Virus record (IMG/VR): IMGVR_UViG_3300029448_000488
Coordinates: 1 to 22,318 of that record
From: a virus
Length of the DNA: 22,318 nucleotides
Reading direction: 5' to 3' (one strand)
Shown: positions 11,933 to 22,067 of the stretch, piece by piece
Layout: each line of letters begins with the position of its first letter
How positions within the stretch are numbered: position 1 is the stretch's first letter
The notes under the pieces: generated by a model
What the model was told of the DNA's origin: nothing
What the model saw: only the letters and a program-made list of their open reading frames with translations
Database searches by the model: none
Made by a program: the position numbers and the translations under genes

Positions 11933-12488
11933 CGGAGCATTAAATCAACTGGGTGCATCTACCATCCTTTCATTGACTGAAGATTCTAAAAATGCAAGAT
12001 TATGTAATGCAAGATACAATCAAGTACGAGATTCAATATTCAGATCTCACCCTTGGAATTGTTTACAAAAGCGAGTTCAACTTGCACAAGATACAGACAC
12101 TCCACCATGGGGATTTTCCAACCAATATACTTTGCCACCAGATTGTTTACGATTGCTCAGAATATTGGACTACGACTCAGACCACAAAGTAGAAGGTAGA
12201 AAGATTTTAACAAACAATTCTTCAATGAAGATTTTGTATATTTCAAGAGTAGAAGATCCAAATGAGTATGACGAATTATTAAGAGAAACATTATCTGCAG
12301 CACTCGCTGCTGACATTGCTTATGCCGTAACATCATCAAATCCACTTACACAAAATATGTATAGATTGTTTCAAGATAAATTAAAAGAAGCAAGATTTGT
12401 TGATTCAACTGAAGGTCAGAATACGACTCAAGAAAATGGTTTAGCAGATGTGATTGATGCAGGTTCATTCATTAACTCAAGGTTTTAA
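11907..12488 (+). CDS. Tail tubular protein A-like (head-tail adaptor)
   Basis: This 193-residue protein would form the ring beneath the portal (T7 gp11-like). 'MASVVDICNGALNQLGASTILSL' followed by 'NARLCNARYNQVRDSIFRSHPWN' is typical, as is 'PPDCLRLLRI' in the middle. 'LLRETLSAALAADIAYAVT' and a final helix 'YRLFQDKLKEAR' match the C-terminal helical half. Length agrees with the family (about 190-200). ATG 11907 lies 26 nt inside the previous gene and about 14 nt after AGGAG, a rather long gap. Confidence 0.88.
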   Translation: MASVVDICNGALNQLGASTILSLTEDSKNARLCNARYNQVRDSIFRSHPWNCLQKRVQLAQDTDTPPWGFSNQYTLPPDCLRLLRILDYDSDHKVEGRKILTNNSSMKILYISRVEDPNEYDELLRETLSAALAADIAYAVTSSNPLTQNMYRLFQDKLKEARFVDSTEGQNTTQENGLADVIDAGSFINSRF

Positions 12489-12490
12489 AT

Positions 12491-14731
12491 ATGGCAAGAG
12501 TTGCCGCACAGCTTACAAACTTTACAGGTGGAGAATTTTCACCAAGATTAGATGGTCGTAATGATTTATCTAAATATACATCTGCGTGTAAGACGTTAGA
12601 AAACTTTGTCATATATCCTCATGGATCAGCAGCAAGAAGATCAGGAACTCAGTTTGTTGCAGAGGTTAAAGATAGTTCTGCAAAAACAAGATTAATTCCA
12701 TTTGAATTTTCTACCACACAAACGTATATGCTTGAGTTTGGAAATCAATATATTCGTTTCTATAAAGACAATGGTGCAATACTAGAAGGCGATGTAACGA
12801 TCTCTGGTGCAACCCAAGCAGATCCAGTTGTAATTACTGCTACTGCTCATGGGTATTCAAACAATGATGAAATAGAAATCTCAGGTGTGGTTGGGATGAC
12901 TGAACTTAATGGCAAACGCTATAGAGTTGCAAACAAAACAACCAATACATTTGAGATCACAGATATAGATGGAAACGATATAGATGGTTCAGGATTTACA
13001 GCATATACATCTGGGGGTACTGCAAATAGAGTTTATGAAATATCTACCCCATACGGAACTAATGATTTATTTGATATTAAGTTTGCTCAGTCAGCTGACG
13101 TAATGTATCTTTGTCATCCAGATCACGAAGTAGAAAAACTTTCAAGAACAGGTCATACATCATGGACATTGGCAGATGTTGAATTTACTGATGGTCCCTA
13201 CCTAGACGATAATATTACAACAACAACTTTAAGCACTTCAACTCATACAGTTGGAACAGGAAGAACATTAACCGCTAGTGCAGATTTATTTGTATCTACA
13301 GATGTTGGAAGATTAGTTAGATTTAGAGATGGTTATGGAAAAATTACAGCTTATACTTCTGCAACATCAGTTACTTGGGAAATATTAGAAGATACAGATT
13401 CTGGATCATCATCTACTGATTGGTCATTAGGTTCATTCTCAGATACCACAGGTCATCCAACTTGCGTAACTTTCTTTGAACAAAGATTAGTTTTTGCAGG
13501 AACAACCGACCAACCTCAAACCATATTCTTTTCTAAGTCAGGTGATTATGAAAACATGAATGAGAATAGAGGTGGTACGATTGCAGATGATGATGCCATT
13601 ATTTATACCATTGCATCTAACCAAGTAAACGCTGTACGTTTTATGACTGCAACAAGAACATTGATTATTGGTACTGCAGGTGGTGAGTTTACTGTATCAG
13701 GTGGTGCAACCGATGCAGCAATTACTCCAACAAATATCTTAATTAAGAAACAATCTAATCATGGTGCAGCTAATGTAGATGCTATTGCTGCAGGTAACGC
13801 AACATTATTTTTACAACGTGCTAAAAGAAAAGTTAGAGAACTTGCTTATAACTTTGATGTAGATGGTTATCTTGCACCTGACATGACGATCCTTGCTGAG
13901 CATATTACCGAAGGTGGTGTAACTCAAATGGCATTCCAACAAGAACCTAATCAAATTGTTTGGATGGTAAGAGGTGATGGAGAGTTAATAGGTTTTACTT
14001 ATCAAAGAGATCAACAAGTTACTGCTTGGCATAGACATATCTTTGGTGGATCATTTAGTTCAGGTAATGCAGTATGTGAAAGTGTTGCTGTGATACCAAC
14101 GGATAATAACGAATATCAAGTTTATGTAATTATTAAAAGAACTGTAAACAGTGTAACAAGAAGATATGTAGAGTATTTACATAACTTTGACTTTGATGAG
14201 ACCGATGACACATCATTTAATTTTTTAGATTCACAATTAGAATATGATGGGAGTGCAACGACAACGATTTCAGGATTAGATCACTTAGAAGGTGAGACAG
14301 TATCTGTTCTTGCAGATGGTGCAACTCATCCTGATAAAACAGTTTCATCTGGATCAATTACATTAGATCGTTCATCTGAAAAAGTTAAAGTAGGATTACC
14401 TTATACATCGTTATTACAAACCATGAGAATAGATGCAGGATCTCAGGATGGAACATCACAAGGTAAAACAAAAAGAATCTATGATGTCACCATTAGATTA
14501 TATGAATCTATTGGTGTGGAAGTAGGACCTGATTTAAACAATATGGAACGTATACCATTTAGATCTTCAGCAGATGAAATGGATGAAGGAGTTCCAGTAT
14601 TTACAGGAGATAAAGAAGTAGAATTTAGGGGTAACTATGAAACCGATGGTTTTGTGTTTGTAAGACAAACTCAACCTTTACCTTTAACGATTTTATCGTT
14701 ATATCCTAGATTACAGACAAATGACGGATAA
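12491..14731 (+). CDS. Tail tubular protein B-like nozzle protein
   Basis: This 746-residue protein would form the hexameric tail nozzle. The N-terminus 'QLTNFTGGEFSPRLDGRNDL' and 'LENFVIYPHGSAARRSGTQF' are typical of the T7 gp12/tubular-B type. 'RLIPFEFSTTQTYMLEFGNQ' and 'RLVFAGTTDQPQTIFFSKS' with 'LIIGTAGGEFTVSGG' are further family hallmarks. Inserted at about 96-175 is a repeat-like domain ('VVITATAHGYSNNDEIEISG', 'TNTFEIT', 'YTSGGTA') of the FCCH-like beta type common in phage tail proteins. The start is ATG 12491, and the stop overlaps the next gene by 11 nt. Confidence 0.9.
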   Translation: MARVAAQLTNFTGGEFSPRLDGRNDLSKYTSACKTLENFVIYPHGSAARRSGTQFVAEVKDSSAKTRLIPFEFSTTQTYMLEFGNQYIRFYKDNGAILEGDVTISGATQADPVVITATAHGYSNNDEIEISGVVGMTELNGKRYRVANKTTNTFEITDIDGNDIDGSGFTAYTSGGTANRVYEISTPYGTNDLFDIKFAQSADVMYLCHPDHEVEKLSRTGHTSWTLADVEFTDGPYLDDNITTTTLSTSTHTVGTGRTLTASADLFVSTDVGRLVRFRDGYGKITAYTSATSVTWEILEDTDSGSSSTDWSLGSFSDTTGHPTCVTFFEQRLVFAGTTDQPQTIFFSKSGDYENMNENRGGTIADDDAIIYTIASNQVNAVRFMTATRTLIIGTAGGEFTVSGGATDAAITPTNILIKKQSNHGAANVDAIAAGNATLFLQRAKRKVRELAYNFDVDGYLAPDMTILAEHITEGGVTQMAFQQEPNQIVWMVRGDGELIGFTYQRDQQVTAWHRHIFGGSFSSGNAVCESVAVIPTDNNEYQVYVIIKRTVNSVTRRYVEYLHNFDFDETDDTSFNFLDSQLEYDGSATTTISGLDHLEGETVSVLADGATHPDKTVSSGSITLDRSSEKVKVGLPYTSLLQTMRIDAGSQDGTSQGKTKRIYDVTIRLYESIGVEVGPDLNNMERIPFRSSADEMDEGVPVFTGDKEVEFRGNYETDGFVFVRQTQPLPLTILSLYPRLQTNDG

Positions 14732-15176
14732 CATACTACATATTGTGCCATTCACTAAAGATCATGGCATATATATTCTGTCACAACAAATGAACCATAT
14801 CCTTATGGATAAGGATGCAAAGTTTGAAGGAGAAGCATTGAACTTAGAAGAAAACGGATTAGCATTCACAGGTTTAGTTGATGACAAACCTATCTTTGCT
14901 GCAGGAATGAAACCAATATGGAAAGGTGTTGCAGAAGGTTGGGTGCTGGCTACCGCAAAAGTTTGGGATCATCCTTTACTAGTAGCTCGTGCAATCAAAA
15001 AAGATTTTGCTCGTGTTGCAAAAGAACATGGTTTATGGAGAGTACAAACTGCAGTAAGATCTAACTTTGCACAAGGTTTAAGATTTGCAAAATGGTTAGG
15101 TCTACAAGATGAAGGAATTATGAAACAATACGGATTTGATAAAACAGATCACAACAGATATGCGAGGATATTTTAA
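14721..15176 (+). CDS. gp13-like internal virion protein (GNAT-like fold)
   Basis: This 151-residue protein has 'FTGLVDDKPIFAAGMKPIWKGV' and 'EHGLWRVQTAVRSNFAQGLRF', then 'WLGLQDEGIMKQYGFDKTDH' ending in Tyr-Ala-Arg-Ile-Phe. This 'v......A.rfaewLGF..EG.l..Y..dg.D...yar' end is typical of GNAT-like proteins and of the T7 gp13 (DUF2833) group that sits before internal core proteins. The canonical acetyl-CoA loop (Q/R-x-x-G-x-G/A) is not visible, so enzymatic activity is doubtful. It starts 11 nt inside the tail tubular B gene and ends in a TAATG with the next gene. Confidence 0.7.
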   Translation: MTDNILHIVPFTKDHGIYILSQQMNHILMDKDAKFEGEALNLEENGLAFTGLVDDKPIFAAGMKPIWKGVAEGWVLATAKVWDHPLLVARAIKKDFARVAKEHGLWRVQTAVRSNFAQGLRFAKWLGLQDEGIMKQYGFDKTDHNRYARIF

Positions 15177-15661
15177 TGGCATTTATTGCACCAGCAATTA
15201 CAGCTAGTCAAATAGCTACAGCAGCAGGAGTAGTTTCAGCGGCAACATCAGTTGCAGCTGCAAGACAAGCCAGTGCTGCTGGTAAATATAATCAACAAGT
15301 TCAAAACAGAAATGCACAAATTGCAGAACAAGAAGGCGAAAGAATAGAACAACAAGCTGAATTTGATATTGCAAGATTTGAAGATCAATTTAGACAATTA
15401 CAAGGTCAAACCAAAACAAGAATATTATTTTCTGGTGCTGATCTTTCTGGAACAGGTTTAAGAATATTAAGACAAAATGCAGAACAAGCAGAAATAGAAA
15501 AAGATATTATTGAATATAATGCTAAAGTTGGAAAACAAAAAAAATTTGAAGAAGCTCAATTTTCTCGTATTCAAGGTCAGGTTGCTAGAAATCAAGCTAA
15601 GGCACAAGAGATTGGTTACTATGCACAAGCAGGAACAAGTTTACTTAAAACATTTGGATAA
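15176..15661 (+). CDS. gp14-like internal virion protein
   Basis: This 161-residue protein has an Ala-rich hydrophobic N-terminus (APAITASQIATAAGVVSAAT), followed by long Gln/Glu-rich helices (IAEQEGERIEQQAEFDIARF) and 'LFSGADLSGTGLRIL'. This is the pattern of the T7 gp14-like virion core proteins that insert in the outer membrane during ejection. The start ATG overlaps the stop of the gp13-like gene by one base. The family length is close to 160-200. Confidence 0.75.
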   Translation: MAFIAPAITASQIATAAGVVSAATSVAAARQASAAGKYNQQVQNRNAQIAEQEGERIEQQAEFDIARFEDQFRQLQGQTKTRILFSGADLSGTGLRILRQNAEQAEIEKDIIEYNAKVGKQKKFEEAQFSRIQGQVARNQAKAQEIGYYAQAGTSLLKTFG

Positions 15662-15663
15662 TT

Positions 15664-17124
15664 ATGGCGATAAAGATTCCTACATATACAGCACAAGGTA
15701 GACCCACTACAGAAATTGGAGCTGTAAAATCAACATCTCAAATTAGTCCAACTGGAGGTGTTGCAGGTGCTTTATTACCAGCTGCCAATCAAGTTGCAGA
15801 ATTTGCTCTTCAAAAAAGAAATATTGCTGAAAAAACTGAAAGTGTAAAAATTGTAAATACAATTAAAGGAGATATTGATAAAACAATACAACAAAACAAA
15901 GATAATATAAATGAAGATGATGCAATAAACAAACTTCAAAAATCATATCAAACAAGCAAAGATTCAAAATTAGCAAATATTAAAAACAGAAGAGTTAGAG
16001 AAAGAGTTAATAATTTATTAGATATTGAATATTCTGAATATGTAAATACAGTTAAAAAAAATTCATATAACGCATTAGAAAAAGATACTATTAAAGTTAC
16101 CAATGATGGTTTGAATATTATTATAGGAAAATATTCTACAGAAAAAGATCTTAAAAAAAGAAAAAAATATGAAGAGCAAGGAATTAAATCTATAAAAGAA
16201 CTTTCAAGAGATTTTAAATTTCCTAAAAATAAAGAAGAAGATCATATTAAAAAATTTAAAAAGAATTTATTATCAGGAGATTTTATTAGAGTTGTAAAAA
16301 ATAGCAGAAATGTTGATTTAATGAAATCAATAGATGATAGTTTAGGTGGAGAAAAAACAACCTCTAATGAAGAATTTGCAGCTATATCTTATAACTCAAT
16401 TCAAACAAGAATTAATGAACTTACAGTTGTTGGAGATGAAAATGCTAATTTTAATGAAGCGAGAGATTTGATTGAAAATTATGAAAAATTAGAAAGAAGT
16501 AATGGTTTTAAACCATCTACTGTTTTAAAAAATAAAATCGCATCTATAAAAGAATCAATTAATAAACAAGAAGTTCAACATGAAAATATTATAAACAAAA
16601 TAGGAGAAAATAAATCATTCTATGATTTTTCTAAAGATGCAAAAACAAGTTTATTAAAAAGTATCACTGATAAAAAACTTGGAATACCAGCAACACTTGA
16701 AGATCGTTTAATAGCAAATGAAATAGAAGCTGAATATGATCAAATGATTAATGATTATATTGATGGAAATCCTGAAGCTACTTTAGAAAATAAAAAATCA
16801 TTTGTTAGAAATTTAACAAGTACCTTAAATAATATTTATCAAGATAGAAAAATATCAAGAATAAAATCCAGATCTTTTACTGAAGATACTTTTGATATTG
16901 TTGCAGAAAAAAATAGAGTAATGAAAGATGCAAAACTTTTAGCACAAGGTCAATTAGATGCTTTAACTGTAAAGAGATATAGACAGATAGCAAAAGCACA
17001 AGGTTATGTAACGAAAATTACTGAAAATGGAAAAACAATAACAGTAGGAGATATTGGAGCTTTTTTAAATGATTATCTACCAATATTAAAAAAACAAGTA
17101 ACAGCAACTCAAGTCACGGAGTAA
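15664..17124 (+). CDS. Large internal virion (ejection) protein, T7 gp15 position
   Basis: The protein has 486 residues, rich in Lys, Asn, Ile and Glu and mostly helical. A Gly/Ala-rich N-terminal stretch (QISPTGGVAGALLPAANQVAEF) is followed by charged helices and ends in 'TITVGDIGAFLNDYLPILKK'. It lies between the gp14-like gene and the largest ejection gene, the T7 gp15 position. No enzyme motif is seen. Lytic transglycosylase residues are absent. The codons are even more A/T-rich than in the head genes. TTTGGATAATT precedes ATG 15664. Confidence 0.65.
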   Translation: MAIKIPTYTAQGRPTTEIGAVKSTSQISPTGGVAGALLPAANQVAEFALQKRNIAEKTESVKIVNTIKGDIDKTIQQNKDNINEDDAINKLQKSYQTSKDSKLANIKNRRVRERVNNLLDIEYSEYVNTVKKNSYNALEKDTIKVTNDGLNIIIGKYSTEKDLKKRKKYEEQGIKSIKELSRDFKFPKNKEEDHIKKFKKNLLSGDFIRVVKNSRNVDLMKSIDDSLGGEKTTSNEEFAAISYNSIQTRINELTVVGDENANFNEARDLIENYEKLERSNGFKPSTVLKNKIASIKESINKQEVQHENIINKIGENKSFYDFSKDAKTSLLKSITDKKLGIPATLEDRLIANEIEAEYDQMINDYIDGNPEATLENKKSFVRNLTSTLNNIYQDRKISRIKSRSFTEDTFDIVAEKNRVMKDAKLLAQGQLDALTVKRYRQIAKAQGYVTKITENGKTITVGDIGAFLNDYLPILKKQVTATQVTE

Positions 17125-17125
17125 C

Positions 17126-20100
17126 ATGGCAACACAATTATCTCCAGAGGTTTTAGGAATCTTAGAAATAGATGAAAAGGAAACCAAACCTATTGTTCCT
17201 ATACAACCAGGTTTAAATAAAAAACCTGATGAAAAAGATGTTAACTTTTGGAATACTTTAGAAGATATGGCACTTTCTGTTCCTCAAGGAGCTATTAATG
17301 CAGTTGAAGCACAAGGAGATTTTTTAGAAGAAAATATTATTCCTCTTGGTGGACTTGAGTTTGGTGATGGAGATGGAACAACTACATTTAAAGATTTTAT
17401 TCCAAGAATAGTTACACCTCAAAAATGGAAAGAACAAAAATATTCTGAAAAAAGAAATTTACCACAATTTCATCAACCAGAAACAAAAGCAGGACAAGTC
17501 ACAGAAGGTATATCAAGATTTTTAACTGGTTATGCTGGACCTGCTAAATTTTTAAAAGGTTATAATCGCTTAGGAAGAGCAAGAGCATATATTGCAGGAG
17601 GTATTGCTGATCTTACTGTCTTTGATCCTAATGAAGGTCGTTTATCCGATATGCTTATAGAATTTGATTCTCCTGTTCTTAATAATGCAGTGACTCAATA
17701 TTTAGCAACTAATGAAAGTGACACAGAATTTGAAGGAAGATTAAAAAATGTTTTAGAAGGAATAATGTTAGGAGGAATCGTTGATGTAGTTGCTACTGGA
17801 TTAAGATCTTCTCCTGAAGCAGCAAAATCTGCAGTTCAAAAAGCAAGACAAATATATCACGGTGTAAAAGGTTTCAAGAAAATGAAAGCAACAAACGATC
17901 TTGATGTAAGAGCTAAAATTCAAAAAGAAACAGCTGATGTTATAAATGATATTGAAAAAGGAAAAAAAACTAAAAGAACGAAAAAAGCTGCTTTTGAGGG
18001 ACACGCATCTATTAATTTAAAAGAAGCAGTTAAAACAATAAAATCATCAAAAGAAACTGCTAAACAAACATCTGAACTTTGGATTAGTAGAGTTATTAAT
18101 ACAGGTGCATTTAAAAGTGGTGATGAAGTTTTACATACGATTGACAATGTAACAGACAATGCTTTTGATGACGTTACGAAAGAATATTTAGAAAACGATG
18201 TTTTAAAAAATGAAGTTGCAGAAGAATTAGCAACTCTTTTATCAAGAGATAAAAACGAAGTTTTAAAAACTGTATTTAAAGAAAAAGATTCAAAAGAAGG
18301 TGTTGTCAAAATGTTAGCAACAAAACAAGTTTTACAAGATTTAGCAGTTGATTATCAAAAAGTTGCAGGAAAATATCTTGATGAATTTGGAGATGATGTT
18401 TCAAATTGGTCTAAAGAAGCAAAAGAAGAAATTGCTTTACGAGGTAAGGTGATTGCAGAAACTTTTTACAAAACAAAAGAAATTATAAGAGGAGCGGCAA
18501 GAGTAACTCAAGCAGGTAGACTAAAAGTTTCAAGAGCGGGTGGAGAAATATTAGAGATTGGTAAGATTGCAACTTTATTTAAAAACTTTGATTCTAACCC
18601 CGCAGTCTTAGCAAAAAAAATAAAAGATATAGCACCAGATCAAATTATACATGAAGTTTCTAAATCAAAATTCTCAAGATATATTGAAGCATTTAATTCA
18701 CTATATATTAACTCTTTATTGTCAGGAACTTTTACTCATGCAATTAACATACTTTCAAACTCTTACGAATTACTTTTAAAACCTATAGAAGTTGTTGCAG
18801 GAGCTGCACTTAGAAGAGACAAAAGAACAATACAGCTTGGTTTTGCTCAATATCAAGGAATGATATTTCAAATTGGCGATACTTTTAGAGCAATTAGAAC
18901 AGCATTTAAACAAGGTGATGCGGTTTTAGATCCGTTTCAAAGAACTCAAGATAATTTACAAATTGTTGATGGAAAAGCCATAAGACCCATAAGTGGAAGT
19001 GCATTAGAAATATCTGGAATTGCAGGAAATATGATTGATTTTTTAGGAAAAGTTGTTGAGCTTCCTGTAAGATTATTAATGACAGGTGATGAAATATTTA
19101 AACAATTTAATTACAGAGGAAGATTATATTCTGAAGCGGTTGCGAATACTTTAGAACTTGGTTTAGATCTTGGATCTAAAGAGGGAAAAGCAAATATAGA
19201 AAAAATATTTAAAAATGGTTTTGATAAAAATGGAAAAGCAAATGTTTTAGATAATGAAATTGCAGCTAGATCTTTACAAAATGCAAGAGAGGCAACTTTT
19301 ACAAATGGATTAAATGATGGAAGGTTTTTTAATATTGGATATGCTTGGCAAAAATTTATTGAACAAGCTCCGTATTTAAGATTTTTAACTCCATTTGTTA
19401 GAACACCAACAAATTTATGGAGACAGTTTGAAACTCGTATTCCTGTTTATGGTGCATTTACAAAACCTATGAGAGATGCTTGGAACTCTGGAGATCCTAG
19501 AGCTAGAGCAGATGTTCTTGGTAGGCAAATATTTGGTATATCTGCAATGACCTATGCAATGAATTTAGCTATGTCAGATATAGAAGATAAAGATGGAAAT
19601 GTTTATAGAAGAATAACAGGAGCTGGACCAAAAGATTATCAAATTAGAAAACAATGGGAAGCAAATGGATGGCAACCATATTCTATTGCAGAAAAACAAG
19701 ATGATGGATCTATTGTTTATAAACAATATAATAGAATGGACCCTCGTTTTTATATATTTGGTATCATGGCAGATGTATGGGAAAATTCAGATAATATTAA
19801 TGATGAAGATAAAGAAAATATAGCATTTGTTGCTGTCTCATCAGCAGCTAAAGGTTTATTAAACAAAGCATACATGAGAGGTTTAGCAGATGCCTATGAA
19901 GTTGGATCAAGTGATGATCCTAAAAAATTATCAAAATATTTAGGTAGAATTGTAGGTAATTCAATTCCTTATCAAGCACTTGTAGGTCAAGGTATACCAG
20001 GAATTATAGAGGCAGATCAAGAATCTTATGAAGCTAGAGATTTTGTAGATGAGGTTATAAAAAAAGCATATTTTATTTCTAAAGATGAAAATTTAGAAGT

Positions 20101-20656
20101 AAGAAGAGATATATTAACTGGTGAACCTGTTACTAAAAATCCAACATCTATTTATTATAATCCTGAAGGTGGTTTGTCTTATTTAGGTTTAACAGCTGGT
20201 CCTCTTATGGTTGGAAGAAAATCAAAAATAAAAGAAGATAAAGTTCGTGTTGAAATTATGAGATTAAGAAGAAGATTAACTCAACCAGATCGTAAAATTG
20301 AAAATATTAACTTAACACAAATTATTAAAAATGGTCAATCAGCTCATAACTATTGGATAGAAAGAATAGGTAAGACTGAAATAAATGGTCTTAATTTATA
20401 TGATACTTTATCAGATGTCATAGAGTCTCAAGAATATGAACTTGCTCAAGAAGGAGATGAGAATAATCGTGGAGGAAAAGAGATTATTATTGACACTGTT
20501 TTTAATGCTTTTAAAAGACAAGCAAGAGCAGATATGATAGAAGATTATGATCTTTCTGACCAAATTGAAATTGCTAGAGAGCAAAAATACGGATTAAGAG
20601 AACAATCTTATGATATAGAAGAAAAACAAGGTAAAGAAATATTGCCTAGAAAGTAA
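17126..20656 (+). CDS. Very large internal virion (ejection) protein, T7 gp16 position
   Basis: This 1176-residue protein probably forms, with the previous protein, the trans-envelope DNA conduit. The N-terminal 120 residues are polar. 'RFLTGYAGPAKFLKGYNRLG' is near 129-148. Hydrophobic parts include 'YINSLLSGTFTHAINILSNS' (about 525) and 'LPVRLLMTGDEIFKQFNYRG' (about 650). 'PYLRFLTPFVRTPTNLWRQF' (about 750) is followed by 'AMTYAMNLAMSD'. The 'LSG..TH..N..sN' and 'DE.FK...YR' motifs recur in large podovirus ejection proteins. No N-terminal lytic transglycosylase, as in T7 gp16, is visible. GGAGTAAC precedes the ATG. Confidence 0.75.
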   Translation: MATQLSPEVLGILEIDEKETKPIVPIQPGLNKKPDEKDVNFWNTLEDMALSVPQGAINAVEAQGDFLEENIIPLGGLEFGDGDGTTTFKDFIPRIVTPQKWKEQKYSEKRNLPQFHQPETKAGQVTEGISRFLTGYAGPAKFLKGYNRLGRARAYIAGGIADLTVFDPNEGRLSDMLIEFDSPVLNNAVTQYLATNESDTEFEGRLKNVLEGIMLGGIVDVVATGLRSSPEAAKSAVQKARQIYHGVKGFKKMKATNDLDVRAKIQKETADVINDIEKGKKTKRTKKAAFEGHASINLKEAVKTIKSSKETAKQTSELWISRVINTGAFKSGDEVLHTIDNVTDNAFDDVTKEYLENDVLKNEVAEELATLLSRDKNEVLKTVFKEKDSKEGVVKMLATKQVLQDLAVDYQKVAGKYLDEFGDDVSNWSKEAKEEIALRGKVIAETFYKTKEIIRGAARVTQAGRLKVSRAGGEILEIGKIATLFKNFDSNPAVLAKKIKDIAPDQIIHEVSKSKFSRYIEAFNSLYINSLLSGTFTHAINILSNSYELLLKPIEVVAGAALRRDKRTIQLGFAQYQGMIFQIGDTFRAIRTAFKQGDAVLDPFQRTQDNLQIVDGKAIRPISGSALEISGIAGNMIDFLGKVVELPVRLLMTGDEIFKQFNYRGRLYSEAVANTLELGLDLGSKEGKANIEKIFKNGFDKNGKANVLDNEIAARSLQNAREATFTNGLNDGRFFNIGYAWQKFIEQAPYLRFLTPFVRTPTNLWRQFETRIPVYGAFTKPMRDAWNSGDPRARADVLGRQIFGISAMTYAMNLAMSDIEDKDGNVYRRITGAGPKDYQIRKQWEANGWQPYSIAEKQDDGSIVYKQYNRMDPRFYIFGIMADVWENSDNINDEDKENIAFVAVSSAAKGLLNKAYMRGLADAYEVGSSDDPKKLSKYLGRIVGNSIPYQALVGQGIPGIIEADQESYEARDFVDEVIKKAYFISKDENLEVRRDILTGEPVTKNPTSIYYNPEGGLSYLGLTAGPLMVGRKSKIKEDKVRVEIMRLRRRLTQPDRKIENINLTQIIKNGQSAHNYWIERIGKTEINGLNLYDTLSDVIESQEYELAQEGDENNRGGKEIIIDTVFNAFKRQARADMIEDYDLSDQIEIAREQKYGLREQSYDIEEKQGKEILPRK

Positions 20657-20676
20657 AATGATTATATAGGATAACC

Positions 20677-22053
20677 ATGACAATATCATCTACAACAGTT
20701 AGAAATTCATACTCAGGTGACGGATCTACTACTGCGTTTAATTACACATTTAAGATATTTGAGAATAGCGATCTTGAGGTTATTTTAAGAACAGACTCTA
20801 CAGGTTCAGAAACTGTACAGACAATCACAACCCACTACACCATGACAGGTGCTGGGAATGCAAATGGTGGAACAGTAACTTTTGTCACTGCTCCTGCAAG
20901 TGGTATTACAGTTGTTCTTAGAAGAGCTATCCCGCAAACTCAAGCAATAGATTATATTGCGAATGATCCTTTTCCTGCGGAGAGCCATGAAGAGGGATTG
21001 GATCGCTCAATGATGGCAATTCAACAACTTCAAGAAGAAGTGAATCGTACTATTAAGTTTTCTAAAACCAATGACTTTAATTCTAATGCTGAAGATGCAG
21101 GTACATTTACTGTAGGTCAAACTACAAGATCAGGAAAGATTTTAGCTTTTGATGAGAATGGAGATATATCGGTTACTCAAGAGATTGGTACTTATCAAGG
21201 TACAGATACCACAACAACAACTTCAAACTATAACGTAAGAGATTTAATTAAATCAACATCAACCAATGAACTCAACAATGTTTATATCTGTACAGCAGAT
21301 AGTGTAGCAGGTGATTTACTCACTGATACCGATCACTTTGAACTCATTATTGATGCAGTTACAGCGGCAACGTCTGCAACGAATGCAGCAGCTTCTGCGA
21401 CAGCGGCAGCAAACTCAGCTACAGCTGCAGCCACATCAGAATCCAACGCTGCTACCTCTGAGTCTAATGCAAGTACATCAGAGACTAACGCATCCACAAG
21501 TGAAACCAATGCAGGAACATCAGAAACGAATGCAGCAAACAGTGCAACCGCAGCTGCATCATCTGCGACTTCAGCATCTAGCTCTGCTACGACTGCTACA
21601 ACAAAAGCAAGTGAAGCATCAACTTCAGCTACCAATGCTGCAACGAGTGCAACTAATGCTTCAACTTCAGAAACTAATGCTGCAACGAGTGCAAGCAACG
21701 CAAGTACGTCAGAAACCAATGCTGCCACTTCAGCTTCTAATGCTTCTACTTCAGAGACGAATGCGGCTACATCAGCAACCTCAGCTTCTAATGCTCAGAC
21801 TGCTGCGGAAGCGGCTCAGGCAGCGGCAGAACTAGCGGCAGATAATTTTGATGATACTTACCTTGGTGCAAAAGCCTCTGATCCTACAGTGGATAACGAT
21901 GGGGATGCTTTAAATGCTGGAGATTTATATTTTAATACAACATCAAATGTTCTTAAATATTACGATGGATCATCATGGAACAATATAGAAGCTGTTGATA
22001 CATCTAATTTAGCAACAAACGGATTCGCTATTGCTATGGCAATCGCATTATAA
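20677..22053 (+). CDS. Tail fibre protein with T7-type N-terminus and repeat shaft
   Basis: The protein has 458 residues. The N-terminus 1-130 ('NSYSGDGSTTAFNYTFKIFE', 'TFVTAPASGITVVLRRAIPQ', 'MAIQQLQEEVNRTIKFS') is the T7 gp17 N-terminal tail-attachment domain. Residues about 229-390 are an Ala/Ser/Thr/Asn repeat rod ('TSETNAA', 'TSASNAS' heptads), typical of phage fibre shafts. 'YLGAKASDPTVDNDGDALNA' and 'GDLYFNTTSNVLKYYDGSSW' form a widespread small fibre module. The final residues are hydrophobic (FAIAMAIAL). No large receptor-binding tip is present, so it may pair with the next gene product. AGGATAACC precedes the ATG. Confidence 0.85.
   Translation: MTISSTTVRNSYSGDGSTTAFNYTFKIFENSDLEVILRTDSTGSETVQTITTHYTMTGAGNANGGTVTFVTAPASGITVVLRRAIPQTQAIDYIANDPFPAESHEEGLDRSMMAIQQLQEEVNRTIKFSKTNDFNSNAEDAGTFTVGQTTRSGKILAFDENGDISVTQEIGTYQGTDTTTTTSNYNVRDLIKSTSTNELNNVYICTADSVAGDLLTDTDHFELIIDAVTAATSATNAAASATAAANSATAAATSESNAATSESNASTSETNASTSETNAGTSETNAANSATAAASSATSASSSATTATTKASEASTSATNAATSATNASTSETNAATSASNASTSETNAATSASNASTSETNAATSATSASNAQTAAEAAQAAAELAADNFDDTYLGAKASDPTVDNDGDALNAGDLYFNTTSNVLKYYDGSSWNNIEAVDTSNLATNGFAIAMAIAL
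21367..21840 (+). repeat. Heptad-repeat coding region of the fibre shaft
   Basis: DNA coding for Ala/Ser/Thr/Asn/Glu heptads. The longest conserved unit is 14 residues (NASTSETNAATSAS), present in near-identical copies at about residues 327-355. Synonymous bases vary between copies, so the repeat is old or under selection at the protein level. It produces spurious open frames on both strands. Confidence 0.85.
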
Positions 22054-22067
22054 TATAGGAGATAAAT

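Noticed and set aside
17920-18309. 129-residue minus-strand frame inside the large ejection gene
   Set aside because: Ser/Phe-rich translation with no ribosome site. It is a shadow of Lys/Glu-rich coding on the plus strand.
21333-21728. 131-residue Ala/Val-rich minus-strand frame and 174-residue Gln/Leu-rich plus frame in the fibre repeat
   Set aside because: Both are by-products of the heptad repeat DNA, which stays open in several frames. The fibre frame has the recognised T7 N-terminal domain.
21360-21840. CRISPR-like or DNA tandem repeat array
   Set aside because: The periodicity is in codons of a coiled fibre shaft, with variable synonymous bases and no repeat-spacer structure.
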